Shown here in pieces: positions 57,873 through 64,000 of a DNA stretch of 64,000 nt. A model generated the notes under the pieces. The model had not been told where the DNA came from, searched no databases, and saw only the letters and a program-made list of their open reading frames with translations. How positions within the stretch are numbered: position 1 is the first letter of the stretch; the number at the start of each line of letters is the position of its first letter. The DNA is taken from the NCBI GenBank assembly GCA_034620365.1, contig JAQGEQ010000045.1, positions 310,001 to 374,000 of the forward strand. The letters are read 5' to 3'. The position numbers and the translations under genes are program-made. The stretch is from Pegea sp. RAD2-039 (Eukaryota > Chordata > Thaliacea > Salpida > Salpidae).

Positions 57873-60643
57873 TTAAAATGGGAAATTTACACATATGTCA
57901 GGTACACATGGTTGATAGCTGACTATGACTTGATTAATCCCTTCATTCGTTCTTGCAACTTCTTTCCATTCATTTGTTACTTCATTGTAACACTCGACAA
58001 CTTCTACATTATGATATATTCCAGAATAACCTCCTGAAACAATCAACAAGCTCATCACAATTGTGCAAATTATTGTAAACATCATAAAAGTTTTATTAAA
58101 AAGTTTTTCAATTCCAAACATAAGAAAAGTTTTACCAAAAACATAAATCTTCTTATTAAAGACAACAGCTTTTGGATCTTCTCTCGCATATTTCATACTT
58201 GCTACAAACTCCCAATTATCATTGAGGACATCGTATCTTTCAACAGTCTTTAAATATTCTCTGTCATTCCAACCACCAATGGCGTAGATATAGTTGCCAA
58301 GCGTGACTACATCTTTAATGATCTTAGAATTAGTTATCATCATAAGATCAAAACGTCATCGTGACGTCATCAGCAAATACCTAGAGCACTTTGAGGTGTC
58401 AACATCGATTTTACAGAACTCCATTCGTCCCTCTGTGGATCATATTTCTCCACACGAGCAATTGAGTTATAGAAATCTTCGTCACCACCGACAACATACA
58501 ACATCCGGTTAAAGACAGCACAACCGAAAGAGTCACGATATCTATTTAATGAAGCTCTTTGCGTCCATTCATCAGTGATCGGATCGTATCTGGAAATAAC
58601 ATAATAGTTTTTGGCAAATGAAGTTTTGGTTGAAATGTCATTTCATCACTCACTTCATCAATCTAGTTTTATTACCACCTTGAAAAAGATACAATTCATT
58701 TTCAATAACTGCCATTTTGACCATCCTAACTTAAAATAATCGAAGTCTAAAATTTTGCACTTCTTCGACTGATTTAAAATTGGGTCGTATCTAGAAATGT
58801 GATGACGTCATATTTAGTTTGCAATGATGATGTCATCATTTGCTTCATGCTTCTAACCTTTCCATATCACCTTTCCACTTTAACATATAAATGAAACCGT
58901 TCTTGACAACAGATCTTAAAACATTTCGAAGACGTATCTTTGGAAGTTTAAACCAAACACCTGTTTCAGACAAACGGAACTTTACACTTTCCAAAGATTT
59001 CTCATCAGATTTATTGGATCCATCAATGACGTAGATCACCTGTGACGTCATATGTCAGTGATTGAAGTGAAAAGTATTTAATTAAATAATATTACCTGCC
59101 GAATATCAAGTTGTCTTGGCTTACTTTCAATTGGGATGAAAGCTTTGAGGTCATCGAGGACCTTGCTGAGATATTCATAACAAGTATCTCTAATTACATC
59201 ACAACTTTCTAATTTCATCGAAATAAAATTTGGTTTTATCAAATGGCATCGTACCTAGAGAAATCACAATTTTATACTCACAAGTCTACAACTTTATAGT
59301 TTCTAGATACTTACGTTCTTAATTAATTTATTTAAGTAATGTTTTCTTGAAGTTAAATCACATTTGATCCAATCTAAAAGAGCATTGAATATTTGGGATT
59401 CACAAATCACATGAAGCTCATCTTTTGAAATTATTTTAGAAATTACAGAGTCTGGTTGTAATTTGAATTCATCACTTTTTGAAATCTGGTAAATATCATG
59501 AGATCAATCAAAAACTTTTTCTTATTAAATATGAAAACAACAATATCAGTAGAAATAAGGAAGCAAGTAAATATTTCATAAATATTTAAGTTTGATGAAG
59601 TAGAAAAAATCTTTCTACTTAAAATGTTTTAGCCAAGAAAATATAATTTCGCTATTTTCTTACTTCTATAAAGTTTTTTCCAATAAATTTTTCAATTTTG
59701 GTTGAAAGCTCCAAAAATCCATATTTCTCAGCAAATGTTGAAAATCCAATACAGTTGGAAATTTCAATATGACTTTCCAAAAAGCTGTAATTGATAAAGT
59801 ATAATTACAAAAACTATTGAAAGAAACTGATTAATAAGACTAGCTTACTTGCTACATAACTTCTCTAAACCATCTATTTGATACATGGAATCTGCAATCA
59901 TCAGTTTCTCAACATTTTCTTCATTTATTTGTATTTTGTTTGTGTAAATGTATCCTAGAAGATTAGAGAATACATTTGGGTCTACCTCATTTAAAGTAAC
60001 TTCCCGAGAATATGATTCTTTAAATCCACCTTAATAAATTCAAATAGTTTTTTGTTGATATATTCAGTTATTTTACAACTGAAGTTGAATCTTGAATCTA
60101 ACTTACCAGGAAACATTGCTTCAAAATAAGGTGAAGCAGCAGCTAATATACGTTTGTCACAAATGAAAGTTCTTTCAAATCCATTTAATTTCACTTTGAT
60201 GCTAACATCATGAATCTGAGAATCTTCAGAAGAGTCATTCAGTTTAAGATGATGAAGATTTGTACAATTATCAACTTCCGAAACTTCATCTCTAAAAACA
60301 TAAAAAGTATAATTTACTTTAGTATCAAATTAAAAATAAAGAATTAAATAAAATAACAAAATTTAAATTCTTCTAAATGATTGTGTAACACTAAAATGAA
60401 TCTAAAACAAATTAGAAATAGAATAATTACAAGTTAAAATTTATTACATTTAAGTTATTAATCTTTTTAGATGCAACATAAATAATTTTCTAATCTATGT
60501 TTATTTTAAATAAAAAGTGAATTTAAAGTAAGTTTACTTAGCGAACAATTTTAAGTGAAGACACAAAATTCTACTAACCTTTTATCATCTGTAGGTGGCA
60601 TAATTGAATCGAAAACAACTTTGCTATTTGATCTATCGACCAT
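57873..60643 (-). pseudogene. BTB-BACK-Kelch protein, copy F (frameshift in exon 8)
   Basis: Exons in coding order: 60579-60643, 60107-60291, 59849-60029, 59664-59784, 59315-59485, 59096-59254, 58858-59039, 58654-58790, 58381-58589, 58136-58312, 57873-58033. ATG at 60643 and all splice sites are present, but exon 8 is 137 bases. Compared with copy E one base is missing just before the KMxVIENELYLF segment, so the frame runs into TGA at the end of the exon. The blade Trp of NEWKK is also lost (NQSKK). Upstream of the lesion BTB and BACK are intact, so a shortened BTB-BACK protein is possible. TGACGTCA at 59043, 58803 and 58362 is kept. If the one-base deletion is a sequencing error the copy would be intact. 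Confidence 0.82.
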
Positions 60644-61739
60644 TTTGATGAAATTAACAAGTTTAGAAAATCTACCAACTGTTGATGTTATATAAATGAA
60701 TTAGTTGATTTATATAAACAGTTTAATTTTAAATCTACCAAATAAATCGAAATATCGGATAAATAATCTAAGATAAATAATATATAATCTCAAAATAAAA
60801 AAAGGATTTGAATTAGATATTACTAATTTTTTTTTAACTTTTAAAAGGACATCTTTAGACTTTGTAACAGTAAAACGCCGAACATATTTTGATAGAAAGT
60901 ATTTATTATAATCATAAACTACCAAGGTTAAATTAGTTTAAATTAATTACAAAAATATATAATCATAAGAAAATGAGATAAATTATATAATTAATTCTAT
61001 CAAGTAGCATCATTAAAATTAAAAGAAAAAAATTCACTAAAATAAATTAGAAAAGTTTGATATAAAAAGAAAAATTTAGAAAAAGATTAATTAAAAATGT
61101 TTTCCAAAAATTAAAAAAATAGTAGATAAAACAAAACGATGGTAAATCTTTCAATGAAAGTAAAGATAATTCTTATAAAGAGATTTACTTAAAGTAATAA
61201 GAAGACAACTAACAATAATGACAACTACAAGAATGATAGACGCTAGTTAAAAGTAGTTAATTAGTATATGACAGTTATCTGAAAACGAATAATAAGAGAC
61301 ATTTACGTCGGCGATATAATTTTTTACTATTATTTTATAGGTAGTTATAAATAAAAGTAGTATGAGCTGAATTTTGTAAATCTATAAATGAATAATTACA
61401 ATATATGTTAAATAATAATAAATAATATTAACATTTGTTAAAAGCATTTAAAACTCATCAGGAAAAATTAGAAAAATCAGAAATCAGAAAACCGTAAAAC
61501 GCTACAAAATAATTTCAAAAATAAATCGGTCTACTAAATTAGAAAGATATTTTGATTTTCCCTAACTTGTTGAAAGAAATCGAAAAATCATTTTCATAAT
61601 TAACATTATATAGTAACTAGAAAAAATAATTTGTTAAAGACCTTTCTGAAATTATTAGTAAAAGTAGTAGAGCATGTGAAGCCTTTGTTGTTTAGCATGA
61701 TGTACATTGTTGTCAGATTAATTTGCTTCAAGACTTCTT
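60644..61739 (-). promoter_or_regulatory. 5' flank of Kelch F
   Basis: Mirror of 36060-37146. TATA-like element near 60688-60699. A conserved-looking ORF (60710-60925, also 36838-37080) lies in it but is A/T-rich and probably chance. Confidence 0.35.
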
Positions 61740-61990
61740 AGTTTGAGATCTTTTGCTGTCACGTTAAATTACTTTTCGACAGAGACAATAAAAATGGAAA
61801 ACAGAACGTCTTTATTTTAATTTCTTTAGCTTTCGACAAGGTCCATGTTTTGCTAACGTAAGATAGCGTACAAGAGACAAACGCTCTATAAATGGTCGCC
61901 TTGGTTTTAAAAAATAGCTTTGTATTATGCCAAATTAAATGTACCAGGTGTCCTATTGATTCAGATGCTGATATCAGCATCTATTGGTAA
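61740..61990 (-). mobile_element. Non-LTR retrotransposon RT fragment (family 2), best copy
   Basis: Open for 73 codons: IGHLVHLIWHNTKLFFKTK and ATIYRAFVSCTLSYVSKTW then TLSKAKEIK. The pattern (IGxLxxxxWxxxxLxxxTKxxIYxAxVxxTLxYxxxTWTL) is that of the region following the RT core in LINE polyproteins. Nothing upstream of it encodes the catalytic boxes. Confidence 0.6.
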
Positions 61991-64000
61991 TAATGATGTT
62001 ATTGGCTAGCCGAGATAAGTTTCACGATGCTATCATGAGGTGGCTGGTTAAAAGTCGCTGAAGAGATTATTGAAGGGATAATCTTTTATTAGTTACAACA
62101 ATTAAGTCAAACATTTATTTTATAATACATATTTTAAAATGTAATGAAAACTCTGAAAATTAATTATTAAACAACTTAAAGAATTTCTGCTGAACTTTAT
62201 AAGCTATGTAGATAGAAAGAAATTGATACTTTCTCTATTGAAATTCAATTATATACATTTATTGAATTTACAATAGAAGTTTATTATATAGATGTTTATG
62301 ATATGAAAAGTAAATTCGAGATCAATACATATGAATTTTCTTTCATGGTTTACTATTACACCTTTTTTTGAAACAACTATATTCATTCACAGTTTGGAAA
62401 GATAACTTCAGCGTTCGATAGGAAACATTACTCTTTATCAAGTATAAATATTTTGTATCTTTGACGACAAAGTTGGAATCTATCTAAATTTTATAAACCA
62501 CATTTTTATATACAATCGATTTAACGTTTCTCCAATTCGTTGTTATTCCATCTAATTAGTAGTAAAACATTTATTTAAAAATCCTGGAAGTTTATTTTCT
62601 TCAATTTTCGGCTGTTTTAAGATCAACATTCTGGTCAACATTTAATAATGAACAATGATAAAAAAATGATTCTTAGATAAACTGAAACTTAATTTATTGT
62701 ATAGTTGTTTGGTAATAATGATTTCTTAACTTTAAAATTTCATTATTTACATAAATGTGGGTTGTAAAAGTATGAACTATTAAAAGTTTTGAAATTATTT
62801 ATCAGTTTCGTTTAAACTGAAATATTTTATAACAATAACTTACATGAACATTTCCTAAATACAAATGTCAAAATTAAACTTTTACTGAAAATGAACACAG
62901 AAACGTCTTTGAAAATCTCAGTTTAGTTTAGAATTGATTATTAACTACTTCAACAAGAGTCTTTTCTAACTACTTTCCAAATATTTTATTTTGATTCCAT
63001 TATTATTTCTTTGAAATCTTATCTTATGACCCAAATACGATAAATTTTGTAAAAAGTAAAAAATATTACTTTTCTAAAGCTTTCATTATTATTATAGGGA
63101 TATTAGTGGGTTACACCAAAATCTCTGATAATATTTGAAAAAGTTACAGCTGCAAACATATACGACCATGGGACTTTCATTTTTGCATAATTCCTGAATA
63201 CTTTATAACCTCATAGAAACTCTTACAAGACAATTCTGAAAATCAAATTCAGTTCTTGCTAAATTGTATTATTGTAAAAATATTAATTGAATTTAAACGT
63301 TTAATGACTGTCAATACTGACCAAATTATATATATATATCAACTAAATATATTAAACCGAAAAAATAAACTTAAATATATCAACATAATGAATGATTAAA
63401 AACATTAATCTAACATAAAGTTGATACTAGATTTTAAAATTTCAAATGTTTTTAGATACATAATCTTTGATATATTAATTGTATAAAATTTTGCTTTACT
63501 GAAAGGGTAAGTTACAAAGTTAGATTAAAGTTTGATTGAAATGAATAAATAGTATATTTTAACTTCTTAAACATCAGTGTAATAATCAATAATACGAAAT
63601 TTATTAAATTAGATGTTTTGTTTAGTTGCTATTTGACATCAATGTTCATTTAAACTGAAAGAATTTTGTAGTGATGACAAAATATATCTAATCTGTTTGT
63701 GATTAAAATCAAGTTTGACTTGAAAAAAGTCTTCTGTAAAAGAAAATTGTCAATATATTCTGATTTGCAGTTTTTTTAACTGTTTTTATTCCATTTCTTG
63801 AATTTGTATGATGACGTTTTATAAAATTTGATTTTTCAAGAATTGCAACAAATAAATTACCTTCTATTATGTAGAATATTAAAAGCAATTCACAAATTAA
63901 TAAAATTGTTATTCCTGATTTTATAATTCTGATTTTGTGACTACTATTTGTCACTTTACAACTTGATTAGCTTAGAAACAATGAAGAACTTGCAGATTGC
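61991..64000 (-). repeat. Repeat unit R, third copy (cut by window edge)
   Basis: Matches 43861-45840 throughout, and 34680-35790 in reverse for the first part. Continues past the right edge. Confidence 0.7.
63709..63954 (-). CDS. Candidate membrane-anchor exon in repeat R, copy 2
   Basis: Second copy of the ORF at 45603-45797, with the same basic start and hydrophobic span and the same GAAG/GTAATT donor-like site; its reading end differs. No further exon seen. Confidence 0.2.
   Translation of the reverse strand: MTNSSHKIRIIKSGITILLICELLLIFYIIEGNLFVAILEKSNFIKRHHTNSRNGIKTVKKTANQNILTIFFYRRLFSSQT

Overview
The window is from the nuclear genome of an AT-rich invertebrate animal. Genes carry GT-AG introns, mostly 56-180 bases long, and the protein families are metazoan: BTB-BACK-Kelch adaptors, thrombospondin type 1 repeats, a nuclear-receptor zinc finger, an LDL-receptor class A repeat, a ZIP8/ZIP14-type metal transporter and the Retriever subunit VPS35L. 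I cannot name the phylum safely. CR1/Jockey-like LINEs and other retroelements are frequent, and much of the sequence is duplicated.

Layout. 1-9 kb: two tandem copies of a ZIP8/14-like transporter (the first cut by the window edge), then a broken nuclear-receptor gene fused to an antisense, internally deleted third ZIP copy. 9-11.4 kb: two decayed TSP1-repeat genes on opposite strands and a possible tRNA-derived SINE. 11.5-28 kb: a large inverted repeat whose arms each carry a BTB-Kelch gene (A on +, B on -), with an almost intact LINE between them. 29.7-32.7 kb: an LRR1-like remnant and the 3' half of a VPS35L-like gene with one in-frame TGA. 34.7-64 kb: four more BTB-Kelch copies (C +, D -, E -, F -) plus an orphan first exon, embedded in repeated blocks with retroelement pieces.

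The dominant feature is the BTB-Kelch cluster. Each full copy has 11 exons and encodes about 560-585 residues: BTB, BACK, then six Kelch blades, the usual layout of a CUL3 ubiquitin-ligase substrate adaptor. B, C and E look intact. A has lost its first ATG, D is 5'-truncated and F has a one-base deletion. The copies are nearly identical except for short codon clusters at the same place in successive blades, where the substrate-facing loops of the propeller are expected. The small introns in the Kelch half keep the same length in nearly every copy, while the Kelch exons differ by whole codons. Intron 10 is 102 bases and open in frame in all six copies, and would encode a hydrophobic helix if retained. 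Introns 6, 7 and 9 each keep a perfect TGACGTCA palindrome in all six copies. I read this as a recently expanded, fast-diversifying adaptor family; what it recognises is unknown.

Most other gene pieces (nuclear receptor, TSP1, LRR1, VPS35L, LDLa, gag, RT) carry stops, truncations or chimeric joints, so the region looks like a rearranging, repeat-rich part of the genome. All exon boundaries come from reading splice sites and comparing paralogues by eye; no alignment or search program was run.
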